NCBI GenBank assembly: GCA_000720805.1
Contig: JODI01000001.1
Location: forward strand, 191,639 to 255,638
Direction of reading: 5' to 3'
From: Streptomyces violaceoruber
GTDB lineage: Bacteria; Actinomycetota; Actinomycetes; Streptomycetales; Streptomycetaceae
DNA: 64,000 nt
This document shows positions 35,232 through 44,193 of the stretch, piece after piece (position 1 is the stretch's first letter; each line of letters starts with the position of its first letter). A program made the translations under genes and the position numbers. The notes below the pieces were generated by a model. It saw nothing but the letters and a program-made list of their open reading frames with translations, did no database searches and was not told the DNA's origin.

Positions 35232-36515
35232 ATGCCCGGACACAGGACAAAGGGGTTCTGCGCATCGGCCGCCGCACTCGCGCTCTGCGCGGTGCTGGCC
35301 GGGTGCGGGGGATCCGGGGAGTCGGTCGGCGGCGGCAAGGCCGTGCTGCGCTACACGTGGTGGGGCAACCCCGACCGCGCGGAACGCACCGAACAGGCCG
35401 TCGCCCTGTTCGAGAAACGCCATCCGAACGTGCAGGTGCAGACGTCGTTCTCGGGGTACGACGCCTACAAACAGAAGCTCGCCGTCCAGGCCACCGGCGG
35501 CGACGCACCCGATGTGATGCAGCTCGACTACCGCCAGATCGACCAGTACGCCTCCGGCGGCGTCCTGCTCGACCTGGCGAAACAGAAGGCCGTCCTGCAC
35601 ACCGCCGAGATCGACCCCGGCCTGCTCGCCACCGGCCGGGTGGACGGCACGCAGTACGCGATCCCGCAGGGCCGCGGCACCGAGACCGTCGTCTACGACG
35701 TCAAGGCCTGGAAGGCGTCGGGCGTCCCGCTGCCACGCCAGGGCTGGACGTGGAGCGACTGGGCCGGCTCGGTGCGCGAGTTGGCGAAGAAGACCGGCAA
35801 ACCCGGGGCCACCGACCCGGGCCAGAGCGAGGACGCCTTCGAGGTCTGGCTGCGCGGCCGCGGCAAGGCCCTCTACACGAAGGACGGCGGACTCGGCTTC
35901 ACCGCCGACGACTTGACCGAGTGGTGGACCTTCGCCGACACACTCCGCCGCGAGGGCGCGGTCTCCCCGGCCGAGCAGACCACCCAGCTCGACGGCTCCG
36001 TCGAGAACACCCCGCTCGGCCGCGGCAAGGCCGTCAGCGACTTCAACTGGGACGCCCCTGCCAGCGGTTACCTCGCCCTCATCCCGGACGGGGTCGCCCT
36101 CGCCCCGATGCCGTCCGGCGAGGACGGCACTCCCGGCCAGTACTTCAAGCCGTCCATGTTCCTCGGTGTCTCCGCCAACACCGGCCATCCGAAGGAGTCG
36201 GCCGAGCTCGTCGACTTCCTCCTCAACGACCAGGACGCGGCGAAGATCCTCGGCGCCACGCGCGGCATCCCGGTCAACGAGACCATCCGCGAGCGGACCG
36301 CGTCCCAGCTCAAGGACTTCGACAAGACCGTCGCCGACTTCCAGTCGTCCCTCGAAGGCACCCTGAAGGATCCGCCGCAGGCCCCGCCCTCCGGCGACAA
36401 CGCCCTGCAGACCACCTTCCAGCGCGACTACGACCAGGTGTCGTACGAGCGCATGTCGCCCCGCGAGGCGGCCGAGAACTACGTCACCGAGGCGAAGGCG
36501 GAGCTGAGGTCATGA
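35232..36515 (+). CDS. Sugar ABC transporter substrate-binding lipoprotein (SBP family 1)
   Basis: A 427-residue receptor with signal peptide and lipobox VLAGCGGSG (Cys near residue 24). It has the family 1 sugar-binding fold: LRYTWWGNPDRAERTEQAVA, GGDAPDVMQLDYRQIDQYA and FLGVSANTGHPKESAELVDFL. It should bind a mono- or oligosaccharide for the two permeases that follow. No ATPase is encoded here; such importers in Streptomyces usually share the MsiK ATPase encoded elsewhere. Confidence 0.93.
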   Translation: MPGHRTKGFCASAAALALCAVLAGCGGSGESVGGGKAVLRYTWWGNPDRAERTEQAVALFEKRHPNVQVQTSFSGYDAYKQKLAVQATGGDAPDVMQLDYRQIDQYASGGVLLDLAKQKAVLHTAEIDPGLLATGRVDGTQYAIPQGRGTETVVYDVKAWKASGVPLPRQGWTWSDWAGSVRELAKKTGKPGATDPGQSEDAFEVWLRGRGKALYTKDGGLGFTADDLTEWWTFADTLRREGAVSPAEQTTQLDGSVENTPLGRGKAVSDFNWDAPASGYLALIPDGVALAPMPSGEDGTPGQYFKPSMFLGVSANTGHPKESAELVDFLLNDQDAAKILGATRGIPVNETIRERTASQLKDFDKTVADFQSSLEGTLKDPPQAPPSGDNALQTTFQRDYDQVSYERMSPREAAENYVTEAKAELRS

Positions 36516-37456
36516 CCACCACCGACATCCCCGCACCCACCGCCCGGCCGAAGCGGCCCGCCGGCGCTCCGAAGCGCCGCCCCAAGCGCGAACGCGAGGG
36601 CGCCGCCTGGGTGTTCCTGTCCCCGTGGGTCCTCGGCGCGAGCGTCCTCACGCTGCTGCCGATGGCCGTGTCCCTGTACCTGTCCTTCACCGACTACAAC
36701 CTCTTCGACCCACCGCACTGGATCGGCCTGCGCAACTACACCCAGATGTTCACCGAGGACCCGCGCTACTGGCGCTCGGTCCTGACGACCCTGACGTACG
36801 TCGTCATCGCCGTCCCCCTCCAACTCGCGCTCGCCCTCGTCGTGGCGCTCGCCCTGAAGTCCATGAGGCGCGGCAAGGCCTTCTACCGGTCCGCGTTCTA
36901 CGCCCCCTCACTGCTCGGCGCCTCCATGTCGGTCGCCCTGGTCTGGCGGGCGATCTTCAACGACGGCGGCACGGTGGACAACCTGCTCGGCACCGGCGGC
37001 TGGGTCAACAAGCCCGGCTGGGCGCTGCTGGCGGTGGCGCTGCTGACGGTGTGGCAGTTCGGCGCGCCGATGGTCATCTTCCTCGCGGGCCTGCAGCAGA
37101 TACCCGCCGAGCTGTACGAGGCGGCCGCTGTCGACGGGGCCGGAAAACGGCGGCAGTTCGTGTCCGTCACCGTGCCGATGCTGTCCCCGGTGCTGTTCTT
37201 CAACCTGGTCCTGCAGACCATCCAGGCCTTCCAGGTGTTCACCCCCGCCTTCGCGGTCAGCGCCGGCAAGGGCGGCCCCGCCGACTCGACCCTCTTCTAC
37301 ACCCTCTACCTCTACGACCGCGGCTTCGTCGCCTCCCACATGGGCTACGCCTCCGCGATGGCCTGGGTGCTGCTGCTCGTCATCGGCGCCGTCACCGCGG
37401 TGCTGTTCCGCACCTCGCGCTCCTGGGTCTTCTACGCGTCCGAGGGGGACCGATGA
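36512..37456 (+). CDS. Sugar ABC transporter permease (MalF type)
   Basis: A 314-residue permease with six helices after a Lys/Arg-rich cytoplasmic tail. FLSPWVLGASVLTLLPMAVS opens the first helix, and the EAA loop ELYEAAAVDGAGKRRQFVSV contacts the ATPase. ATG 36512 overlaps the receptor stop (ATGA). It forms a heterodimer with the MalG-type subunit encoded next. Confidence 0.95.
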   Translation: MTTTDIPAPTARPKRPAGAPKRRPKREREGAAWVFLSPWVLGASVLTLLPMAVSLYLSFTDYNLFDPPHWIGLRNYTQMFTEDPRYWRSVLTTLTYVVIAVPLQLALALVVALALKSMRRGKAFYRSAFYAPSLLGASMSVALVWRAIFNDGGTVDNLLGTGGWVNKPGWALLAVALLTVWQFGAPMVIFLAGLQQIPAELYEAAAVDGAGKRRQFVSVTVPMLSPVLFFNLVLQTIQAFQVFTPAFAVSAGKGGPADSTLFYTLYLYDRGFVASHMGYASAMAWVLLLVIGAVTAVLFRTSRSWVFYASEGDR

Positions 37457-38319
37457 CCGCCGTATCGACCACCGCCGCCCGCAAGCCCGTTCGCTGGGGC
37501 CGGCTCGCCCTCCACCTCGGCTGCCTGGCCGCCCTGCTGGTCATGCTCTACCCGCTGGCCTGGCTGCTCGCCACCTCGCTCAAGCCCGCCGACGAGGTCA
37601 TCGCCAGCCTCAACCTGCTGCCCGGCCATCTGGAGTGGTCGAACTACACGACCGCCTTCGACGGCGTGAACGACGTCTCCATCTGGCGGCTGCTGTCCAA
37701 CTCGCTGCTGATCGCGGGAGGCGCGGTCCTCGGCAACGTGATCAGCTGCTCGCTCGCCGCCTACGCCTTCGCCCGCCTCAGGTTCCGCTTCCGCGGCCCG
37801 CTGTTCGCCTTGATGATCGCGACGATCATGCTGCCGCACCACGCGGTGCTGATCCCGCAGTACATCATCTTCAACCAGTTGGGTCTGGTGAACACCTACT
37901 GGCCGCTGATCCTCCCGAAGTTCCTCGCCACGGAGGCGTTCTTCGTCTTCCTCATCGTGCAGTTCATGCGCGGACTGCCGCGCGAACTGGAGGAGGCGGC
38001 CCGCATCGACGGCTGCGGCCCCTTCCGGAGTTTCTTCCTGGTGATCCTGCCGCTCACCAGGCCCGCCCTCATCACCACGGCGATCTTCACCTTCATCTGG
38101 ACCTGGAACGACTTCTTCACCCAGCTCATCTACCTCTTCGACCCGGACAAGTTCACGCTCACGCTCGCCCTGCGCTCCTTCGTGGACGCCTCCAGCCAGT
38201 CGTCGTTCGGCCCGATGTTCGCGATGTCGGTGATCGCGCTGCTGCCGATCGTGCTGTTCTTCCTCGCCTTCCAGCGCTTCCTGGTGGAGGGCATGGCCAG
38301 CTCCGGACTCAAGGGGTGA
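37453..38319 (+). CDS. Sugar ABC transporter permease (MalG type)
   Basis: A 288-residue permease. Typical features are YPLAWLLATSLKPADEV after the first helix, the middle block AYAFARLRFRFRGPLFALM, and the EAA loop ELEEAARIDGCGPFRSFFLV. It starts with ATG overlapping the previous stop by four bases. Together with the receptor and MalF-type subunit it makes a CUT1-type sugar importer. Confidence 0.95.
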   Translation: MTAVSTTAARKPVRWGRLALHLGCLAALLVMLYPLAWLLATSLKPADEVIASLNLLPGHLEWSNYTTAFDGVNDVSIWRLLSNSLLIAGGAVLGNVISCSLAAYAFARLRFRFRGPLFALMIATIMLPHHAVLIPQYIIFNQLGLVNTYWPLILPKFLATEAFFVFLIVQFMRGLPRELEEAARIDGCGPFRSFFLVILPLTRPALITTAIFTFIWTWNDFFTQLIYLFDPDKFTLTLALRSFVDASSQSSFGPMFAMSVIALLPIVLFFLAFQRFLVEGMASSGLKG

Positions 38320-38324
38320 GCGGG

Positions 38325-38909
38325 ATGAGCGAGCCGCAGACGCGTGAGCCGGGCGAGGTCTTCGGGCCCCGGATGACCCTGTTCGCCGACGTGCTGAGCG
38401 TCGGCCTGGCCACGGCGGTGATGTGCCTGCCCCTGGTGACGGTCCCGGCCGCACTCTCCAGTGCGTGCGCCGTGCTGCGGGGCGCGGGGGAGGGGCGGCC
38501 CGCCACCGCGGGACGGTACTTCGCCGTCCTGCGGGGCCGGCTGCGGGCCGGTGACCTGGCGGCCGGGCTGGTCGCCCTGGCGGGGGCGCTGCTGTTCGTC
38601 GCGGACCTGGCGCTGGCCGGGGCCGGGCTGCCGGGGGCGCCGCTGTTCGCCGTGGTGGCCGCCGCGATCGGCGTGGGCACCCTGGTGGTGGGCCTGAGGG
38701 CCTGCGCCCGCCCGGAGTCGCTCACCGACTGGCCGGCCGCCGTGCGTGAGGCAGCGCGGGACGCCGTACGGGACGTCGGCGGTTCCGGTCTGGTGCTGCT
38801 GGCGGTGGCGACGGCAGCGCTGTGCGCGTGGATGCTGGTGCCGCTCGCCTTCCTGGCTCCGGGGCCACTGGCGATGGCGCTGGCCGCGATCGACGTACGG
38901 AGGTCCTGA
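38325..38909 (+). CDS. YesL/DUF624-like small membrane protein
   Basis: A 194-residue membrane protein with about five helices, starting 6 bp after the permease. FADVLSVGLATAVMCLPLVT and the position right after a CUT1 importer fit the YesL family (DUF624), which accompanies sugar importers but has no known function. The similarity is weak and rests partly on context. It closes the operon that begins at 32335. Confidence 0.65.
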   Translation: MSEPQTREPGEVFGPRMTLFADVLSVGLATAVMCLPLVTVPAALSSACAVLRGAGEGRPATAGRYFAVLRGRLRAGDLAAGLVALAGALLFVADLALAGAGLPGAPLFAVVAAAIGVGTLVVGLRACARPESLTDWPAAVREAARDAVRDVGGSGLVLLAVATAALCAWMLVPLAFLAPGPLAMALAAIDVRRS

Positions 38910-39073
38910 CACCACGCCGGTTCGGGCCGGTCTCCGTCCGGCTCACGCGCCCGCGTGCCCGGATGTCCCGCGCCCCCCGACTTCGCCCACCGCGGCCGGG
39001 GGGCGTGCCCTTCGACCGGACGGTTCAGCCCTCGCCGGGCGCCGGGCACAGGGCGCGGGCATCAGACGCCCGC

Positions 39074-39138
39074 ATACCCCCCCAGGTATCAGAACCAGCG
39101 TGAAGAAAGCTTGACTGCATACCCCCTGGGGGTATGGT
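39074..39138 (+). promoter_or_regulatory. Promoter with two CsoR-like (copper) palindromes
   Basis: ATACCCCCTGGGGGTAT at 39119-39135 is a perfect palindrome with a one-base centre, and a second, imperfect copy (ATACC...GGTAT) lies at 39074-39089. The strong copy occupies the spacer of a promoter that reads TTGACT (39111-39116), 16 bp, TATGGT (39133-39138). This is the sequence class bound by the copper-sensing repressor CsoR in Streptomyces and mycobacteria. Repression would be lifted by Cu(I). The downstream gene encodes a secreted protein with a His-rich tail. Confidence 0.75.
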
Positions 39139-39196
39139 GGGCGGTGTGGAGGCCCCGGTGACGGAAGCCGCGGCCCGGACCACCCAGGAGTCGGCC

Positions 39197-40234
39197 ATGC
39201 ATGCTGGACTGAAGATCACGGCTTTCGCCGCCGCGCTCGCCGCGACGTTCGGAACGGCCTACGGCGTCGGCCAGGGCCTCGACCCGGTCGTCGAGGACAG
39301 CGCGCCCGCACGTCACGAGAGCCACACCGGGACGTCTCCCACGACGGAGGGAGGCGGCGGGCACGCCCGGCACGAGGCGCAACCACCCGGCGGACTGCAG
39401 ATCTCCGAGAACGGCTACACCCTCGACCTGAAAACCCCGCGCGTCACCGCCGGAAACCGGTCCGACCTGCGCTTCGTCATCCGGGACGACAGCGGCCGTG
39501 CCGTCACCGCATACCAACGCGAACACGACAAGGAACTCCACCTCATCGTGGCCTCACGCGACCTGCTCACCTACCGCCACCTGCACCCCGCCCGGGCCGC
39601 CGACGGCACCTGGAGCACCCCCGCCGAACTGCCCCGCGCCGGCGGATACCGGGTCTTCGCCGACTTCACCCCGGCACGGAAGAACGCCTCGAACCTCACC
39701 CTCGGCGCCGACCTGGCCGCCTCCGGCCGCTACGCCCCGCGGCCCCTGCCGGCCCCCGGCACCACCGCCCGGATCCACGGCTACGAGGTCCGGCTCGACG
39801 GCGCCCTGCGCCCCCGCGAGACGGGCGAACTGAAGCTGACGGTCACCCGCGACGGCAAGCCCGTCACCGACCTCCAGCCCTACCTCGGTGCCTACGGCCA
39901 CCTGGTCGCCCTGCGCTCCGGAGACCTCGCCTACCTGCACGTCCACCCGAACGGCGAACCCGGTGACGGCGCCACCGAGCCGGGCCCGGAGATCTCCTTC
40001 ACGGCCACGGCACCGAGCAGCGGCACCTACCGGCTCTTCCTCGACTTCAAGCACGCAGGGAAGGTCCACACGGCGGCGTTCACGGTCCGGGCCGAGACGA
40101 AGACAGGAACAGAGACAGACAGGGAGACGGGTCCGGCGGGCGAGGAGACGCCGGGGCGTGACCAGTCTCCGGCTGCCTCGGACTCCTCCCGGTCCTCCGA
40201 CGAGCACACGAACTCGGGCGGTCACGGGCACTGA
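39197..40234 (+). CDS. Secreted protein under CsoR-type control, probable copper-related function
   Basis: A 345-residue protein from ATG 39197 (AGGAG seven bases upstream). An N-terminal hydrophobic stretch (KITAFAAALAATFGTAYGVG) acts as signal or anchor. The next section is His/Gly/Thr-rich (ARHESHTGTSP; GGGGHARHEAQ). Two beta-sandwich-like halves follow: RFVIRDDSGRAVTAYQREHD with HLIVASRDLLTYRHLHPARA, then YLGAYGHLVALRSGDLAYLH with VHPNGEP. The repeated LHLI / YLHVHP pattern and the His-rich C-terminus (HTNSGGHGH) suggest metal binding outside the membrane. It is widespread in actinomycetes near copper genes, but its role is not established. Confidence 0.75.
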   Translation: MHAGLKITAFAAALAATFGTAYGVGQGLDPVVEDSAPARHESHTGTSPTTEGGGGHARHEAQPPGGLQISENGYTLDLKTPRVTAGNRSDLRFVIRDDSGRAVTAYQREHDKELHLIVASRDLLTYRHLHPARAADGTWSTPAELPRAGGYRVFADFTPARKNASNLTLGADLAASGRYAPRPLPAPGTTARIHGYEVRLDGALRPRETGELKLTVTRDGKPVTDLQPYLGAYGHLVALRSGDLAYLHVHPNGEPGDGATEPGPEISFTATAPSSGTYRLFLDFKHAGKVHTAAFTVRAETKTGTETDRETGPAGEETPGRDQSPAASDSSRSSDEHTNSGGHGH

Positions 40235-40285
40235 GCCCCGGGGCGCCGGCCGGCCGCCGTCCCGCGGCGCGGCCTCGGCGGCCGG

Positions 40286-42121
40286 TCAGCCGAGCGCCCG
40301 GTCCAGGTTGAAAGCGGCGCTGATCAGGGCGAGATGCGTGAACGCCTGCGGGAAGTTGCCCTGTTGCTCACCGGTGTGGCTGATCTCCTCGGCGTACAGG
40401 CCCAGATGGTTGGCGTAGGTGAGCATCTTCTCGAAGGCGAGGCGCGCCTCCTCGATCCGCCCGGAATGGACCATGGCCTCGACGTACCAGAACGAGCAGA
40501 TGGAGAACGTGCCCTCGTCGCCGCGCAGCCCGTCGGGGCTCGCCAGCGGGTCGTAGCGGTAGACCAGCGAGTCCGACACCAGTTCCTCGGTGAGGGCGTC
40601 CAGCGTGGACAGCCACTTCGGGTCGGTGGGCGCGATGAACTTCGTCAGCGGCATCATCAGCACCGCCGCGTCGAGCACGTCGCCGTCCTCGTGCTGCACG
40701 AACGCCTGCCGGGCCTCGGACCAGCCCTTGCTGTGGATGCGCCGGTAGATCGTGTCGCGGCACGTCTGCCAGCGGGCCAGGTCGGCGGGCAGGCCGCGCC
40801 GGTTGGCCATCCGTATGCCGCGCTCGATCGCCACCCAGCACATCAGCCGCGAGTACAGGAAGTTCTTGCGGCCGCCGCGGGTCTCCCAGACGCCCTCGTC
40901 CGGCTGGTCCCAGTTCTCGCACACCCAGTCCACCAGCGCGGACACGTCGTCCCACTGGTCGCTGGAGATCGGCTTGGCCCACTTGTCGTAGAGGTAGATC
41001 GAGTCGATCAGCGCGCCGTAGATGTCCAGTTGGAGCTGCTCGGCGGCCCCGTTGCCGATCCGGACCGGCGCGGAGGACCGGTGCCCCTCCAGGTGGTCGA
41101 GTTCACGCTCCGTCAGATCGGTGCGGCCGTCGATGCCGTACATGATCTGCAGTGGGCCCGAGGGTTTGCCGTCGCCCGGACTGATGTGCTCGGTCAGGAA
41201 GTTCATGAACGCCTCGGCTTCGCCGGTGAAGCCGAGCCGCAGCAGCGCGTACACGCAGAACGCGGCGTCCCGCACCCACACGTACCGGTAGTCCCAGTTG
41301 CGCTCCCCGCCCAGCTGCTCCGGCAGGCTCGTGGTCGGCGCCGCCACGATCGCGCCGGTCGGGGCGTAGGTCAGCAGCTTCAGGGTGAGGGCCGAGCGGT
41401 GCACCATCTCCCGCCAGCGGCCCCGGTACTTGGACGCGGACAGCCACGTGCGCCAGTAGGCCACCGTGGTGGTGAACTGCTCCTCGGCCTCCGTGCGCGC
41501 ACACCGGCGCGGAGCCACCTCGCCGCCGACCCGGTCCAGCGCGAACACCGCCGACTCGCCCTGGGAGAGCTTGAAGTCGGCGCGCGCGTCCAGGCCGTCC
41601 ACCGCCAGCGGCACCGTGGCGGTCAGCCCCAGTGCCAGCTTGGCGGACTCGAACACCGCGACGTCCCCGGCCATGCGCACGGTGTGCGGTTCGGCGCCGT
41701 AGTCGAAGCGCGGCGCCACCCGCGTCCGGAACGGGATGGAACCCCGCACGCACAGCACCCGCCGGATCAGCCGGTGGCGTTCGCTCTCCGCCGAGACGCC
41801 GTCGACCGGCATGAAGTCCTGTACCTCGCCGACCCCCTCCTCGGTGTAGAAGCGGGTGATCAGCACGTTGGTGTCGGGGAAGTAGAACTGCTTGGTGGTG
41901 GCCGGTACGGTCGCCGCCAGTTCGAAGCAGCCGCCCTTGTCCGCGTCCAGGATGGCGGCGAAGACGCTCGGGGCGTCGAAGGCGGGGCAGCAGTACCAGT
42001 CGATCGTGCCGTCGGTGCCCACCAGGGCCACGCTGCGCAGGTCGCCGATCAGCCCGTGCTCGGCGATCGGCAGATACCGTGCGCCCCCGGACTCCTGTTG
42101 TGCGGTCGGTTGTGCGTCCAT
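40286..42121 (-). CDS. Glycoside hydrolase family 15 (glucoamylase/trehalase-like)
   Basis: A 611-residue soluble enzyme with no signal peptide. ATG 42121 has GGAGG six bases upstream; ATG 42133 overlaps that site and is less likely. The N-terminal beta-domain begins YLPIAEHGLIGDLRSVALVG with DGTIDWYCCPAFDAPSVFA. The (alpha/alpha)6 barrel contains GERNWDYRYVWVRDAAFCVY, the GH15 catalytic-acid region, and GTFSICSFWYVEAMVHSGRI near the second catalytic Glu. Intracellular actinobacterial GH15 proteins of this type act on trehalose or short maltodextrins; which one cannot be decided here. It is monocistronic, downstream of an inverted-repeat element. Confidence 0.9.
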   Translation of the reverse strand: MDAQPTAQQESGGARYLPIAEHGLIGDLRSVALVGTDGTIDWYCCPAFDAPSVFAAILDADKGGCFELAATVPATTKQFYFPDTNVLITRFYTEEGVGEVQDFMPVDGVSAESERHRLIRRVLCVRGSIPFRTRVAPRFDYGAEPHTVRMAGDVAVFESAKLALGLTATVPLAVDGLDARADFKLSQGESAVFALDRVGGEVAPRRCARTEAEEQFTTTVAYWRTWLSASKYRGRWREMVHRSALTLKLLTYAPTGAIVAAPTTSLPEQLGGERNWDYRYVWVRDAAFCVYALLRLGFTGEAEAFMNFLTEHISPGDGKPSGPLQIMYGIDGRTDLTERELDHLEGHRSSAPVRIGNGAAEQLQLDIYGALIDSIYLYDKWAKPISSDQWDDVSALVDWVCENWDQPDEGVWETRGGRKNFLYSRLMCWVAIERGIRMANRRGLPADLARWQTCRDTIYRRIHSKGWSEARQAFVQHEDGDVLDAAVLMMPLTKFIAPTDPKWLSTLDALTEELVSDSLVYRYDPLASPDGLRGDEGTFSICSFWYVEAMVHSGRIEEARLAFEKMLTYANHLGLYAEEISHTGEQQGNFPQAFTHLALISAAFNLDRALG

Positions 42122-42200
42122 CGCAGCCTCCATGCCGGCACGCCCCTCGGCCTCAGCGCCAGCTTAGGCGGGGAAGGGCGGCGACGGGCCGGTGACTCCG

Positions 42201-42369
42201 CTAAGGCCCTTCTGATGGATCTCCGCGGCGTCGCGACGCCCGGTACGCACGCTCACCGCACGGCGCGAAGAGGCAGGTGGCTCCGCCACATGACCCTCCA
42301 CGCCGCACGGCGATCGCACGCACCGAACGCCGCTCCTTCTCCCACGGAGATCCATCAGAAGGGCCCTAG
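42201..42369. repeat. 169-bp element with ~25-bp terminal inverted repeats (MITE-like)
   Basis: A 21-bp arm at 42205-42225 (begins GGCCCTTCTGATG) is the exact reverse complement of 42345-42365, and extending to 42201-42225 and 42345-42369 adds four pairs with one mismatch. The 119-bp interior has no ORF but further small hairpins. CTA occurs at both outer edges. The right arm ends in the stop codon (TAG, 42366-42368) of the DeoR gene. Long arms with a long GC-rich interior suggest a non-autonomous mobile element rather than a simple terminator; a structured RNA is the alternative. Confidence 0.6.
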
Positions 42370-43145
42370 ACCGCGACGACCCGCACTCCCGCCTCCTCGA
42401 ACCGGCGCACCGTCTGCGCGTCGGCCCCCGTGTCCGTGACCAGCGTGTCCACCGCTTCGGCCGCGCAGATCCGGGCGAAGGCCCGCCGGCCCAGCTTGCT
42501 GGAGTCGGTGGCGACGATCACACGCTCGGCGCGCTCGCACAGCAGCCGGTTGATCGCCGCCTCCGCCTCGTCGTGGGCGGCGGCTCCGTGGAACACGTCG
42601 AAGCCGACGACACCGAGCACCGCCACATCGAGCGTGATCTGCCCGAGCACCCCGTCCGCGAGCGGCCCGACGAGCTCGTACGACTGCGGGCGGGCCACCC
42701 CGCCGGTCAGCACGATCTTGAACTGGGGGCGCACGGCCAGCTCGTTCGCGATGTTCAGCGCGTTCGTGACGATCGTCATCGCCGGCGAACCGGACGCCAG
42801 GTCGCTGCGCACGGCCAGCGCCCGGGCCACCTCGGTGGTGGTCGTCCCGCCGGTCAGCCCCACCGCCTCACCCGGCGCCAGCAGATCCGCGACCGCCTTC
42901 GCGATCCGCTGCTTCTCGGAGGCGTGCCGGGCCGTCTTGTACCGCAGCGGCAGTTCGTACGACACTCCATGCACGACCGCGCCGCCCCGCGTGCGTACGA
43001 GCATCTGCTGTTCGGCGAGCTGGTCGAAGTCCCGGCGGATCGTCGCCGACGAGACCGCCAGCTCGACGGCCGCCTCCTCGACGTCGAGCCGACCGCGCTC
43101 GACGAGCAGCTCCAGCAGCGCCTTCCAGCGGGCGTCGCGCGACAT
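42366..43145 (-). CDS. DeoR/GlpR-family transcriptional regulator
   Basis: A 259-residue repressor. ATG 43145 has GGAGG six bases upstream. The N-terminal helix-turn-helix reads KALLELLVERGRLDVEEAAV then SSATIRRDFDQLAE, the exact DeoR signature. The C-terminal sugar-phosphate-sensing domain has GLTGGTTTTEVARAL and IVTNALNIANEL. It is divergent from a SIS isomerase/class II aldolase operon and probably represses it until a sugar phosphate binds. Its stop codon lies on the edge of the inverted-repeat element. Confidence 0.92.
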   Translation of the reverse strand: MSRDARWKALLELLVERGRLDVEEAAVELAVSSATIRRDFDQLAEQQMLVRTRGGAVVHGVSYELPLRYKTARHASEKQRIAKAVADLLAPGEAVGLTGGTTTTEVARALAVRSDLASGSPAMTIVTNALNIANELAVRPQFKIVLTGGVARPQSYELVGPLADGVLGQITLDVAVLGVVGFDVFHGAAAHDEAEAAINRLLCERAERVIVATDSSKLGRRAFARICAAEAVDTLVTDTGADAQTVRRFEEAGVRVVAV

Positions 43146-43216
43146 CCGAAGCCTCCGTTCCCCGACCGCTCTCGCTCTCCCGGCGACCCTAGCGCACCCT
43201 GTTTTCCCTCGAATGC

Positions 43217-43252
43217 TTGATTGTGCTCGAAACCTCGCTATATCTTGCAAGA
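43217..43252 (+). promoter_or_regulatory. Promoter with TCTTGCAAGA operator palindrome for the SIS-aldolase operon
   Basis: TTGATT (43217-43222), a 16-bp spacer and TATATC (43239-43244) form a good promoter in an AT-rich pocket. The perfect palindrome TCTTGCAAGA (43243-43252) overlaps the -10 end and start point, an ideal repressor site for the divergent DeoR protein. Two copies of CTCGAA nearby (43209-43214 and 43226-43231) may also contribute. Confidence 0.5.
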
Positions 43253-43291
43253 AAAATCATCACCGTCACATCATTCAGGGGAAGGAACGGC

Positions 43292-44173
43292 ATGACCCAT
43301 GTCGAGGACGAGCTGACCAGCCAGCCCGAGTGCTGGACGCGGGCCGCGGTGGAGGTCCCCAAGCACCGCGAGGCGTTGCCCGCGGCGGGCGAACGGGTCG
43401 CGATCGTGGGATGCGGCACCTCGTACTTCATGGCACAGGCCGCCGCCGCACTGCGCGAGGGCGCCGGCCAGGGCGAGACGGACGCCTTCGCCGCGTCCGA
43501 GTTCCCGTACGGCCGCTCGTACGACCGAGTCGTCGCGCTCACCCGCTCCGGCACGACCACCGAAGTCCTGGACCTGCTCCGGCAGGTGAAGGGACGCACC
43601 CGCACGACCGCGATCACCGCGGACCCGCACACGCCGGTCATGGAGGCCGCCGAGGAGGTCGTCGTCCTCGACTTCGCGGACGAACGCTCCGTCGTCCAGA
43701 CCCGGTTCGCCACCACCGCCCTGACCCTGTTGCGCGCCCACCTGGGCCTGCACACCGACGCCGTCGTGGCCGACGCCCGCACCGCGCTGCGCACGGACCT
43801 GCCCCCCGGCCTCGTCGACTGCACCCAGTTCACCTTCCTGGGCCGCGGCTGGACCGTGGGACTGGCGAACGAGGCCGGCCTGAAGATGCGGGAGGCCTCC
43901 CTCGCCTGGACCGAGGCCTACCCGGCGATGGAGTACCGGCACGGCCCCATCAGCGTCACCACCCACGGCACCGCCACCTGGATGCTCGGCGAGGCACCGG
44001 ACGGACTGGCCGAACAGGTCCGTACGACAGGCGCGTTGTGGGTGCCCGGCGGTCTGGACCCGCTCGCCGAACTGGTCCGGGTGCAGCGGCTCGCCGTCGC
44101 GGTCGCCGCGGCCCGCGGCCTCGATCCCGACCAGCCCCGCCACCTCGCCCGCTCGGTGATCCTCGCCCCCTGA
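43292..44173 (+). CDS. SIS-domain sugar-phosphate isomerase/deaminase (AgaS/GlmS-like)
   Basis: A 293-residue soluble protein from ATG 43292 (GGGGAAGGA upstream). Two SIS domains are present: VAIVGCGTSYFMAQAAAALR with VVALTRSGTTTEVLDLL, and TFLGRGWTVGLANEAGLKMR with EYRHGPISVT. This is the pattern of GlmS-isomerase-domain proteins and of AgaS, which deaminate or isomerise amino-sugar phosphates. With the class II aldolase 20 bp downstream and a DeoR regulator, it suggests catabolism of a galactosamine-like or related sugar. No kinase, PTS or deacetylase is encoded here. Confidence 0.87.
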   Translation: MTHVEDELTSQPECWTRAAVEVPKHREALPAAGERVAIVGCGTSYFMAQAAAALREGAGQGETDAFAASEFPYGRSYDRVVALTRSGTTTEVLDLLRQVKGRTRTTAITADPHTPVMEAAEEVVVLDFADERSVVQTRFATTALTLLRAHLGLHTDAVVADARTALRTDLPPGLVDCTQFTFLGRGWTVGLANEAGLKMREASLAWTEAYPAMEYRHGPISVTTHGTATWMLGEAPDGLAEQVRTTGALWVPGGLDPLAELVRVQRLAVAVAAARGLDPDQPRHLARSVILAP

Positions 44174-44193
44174 AGCTCACGGAAGGACCAGCC

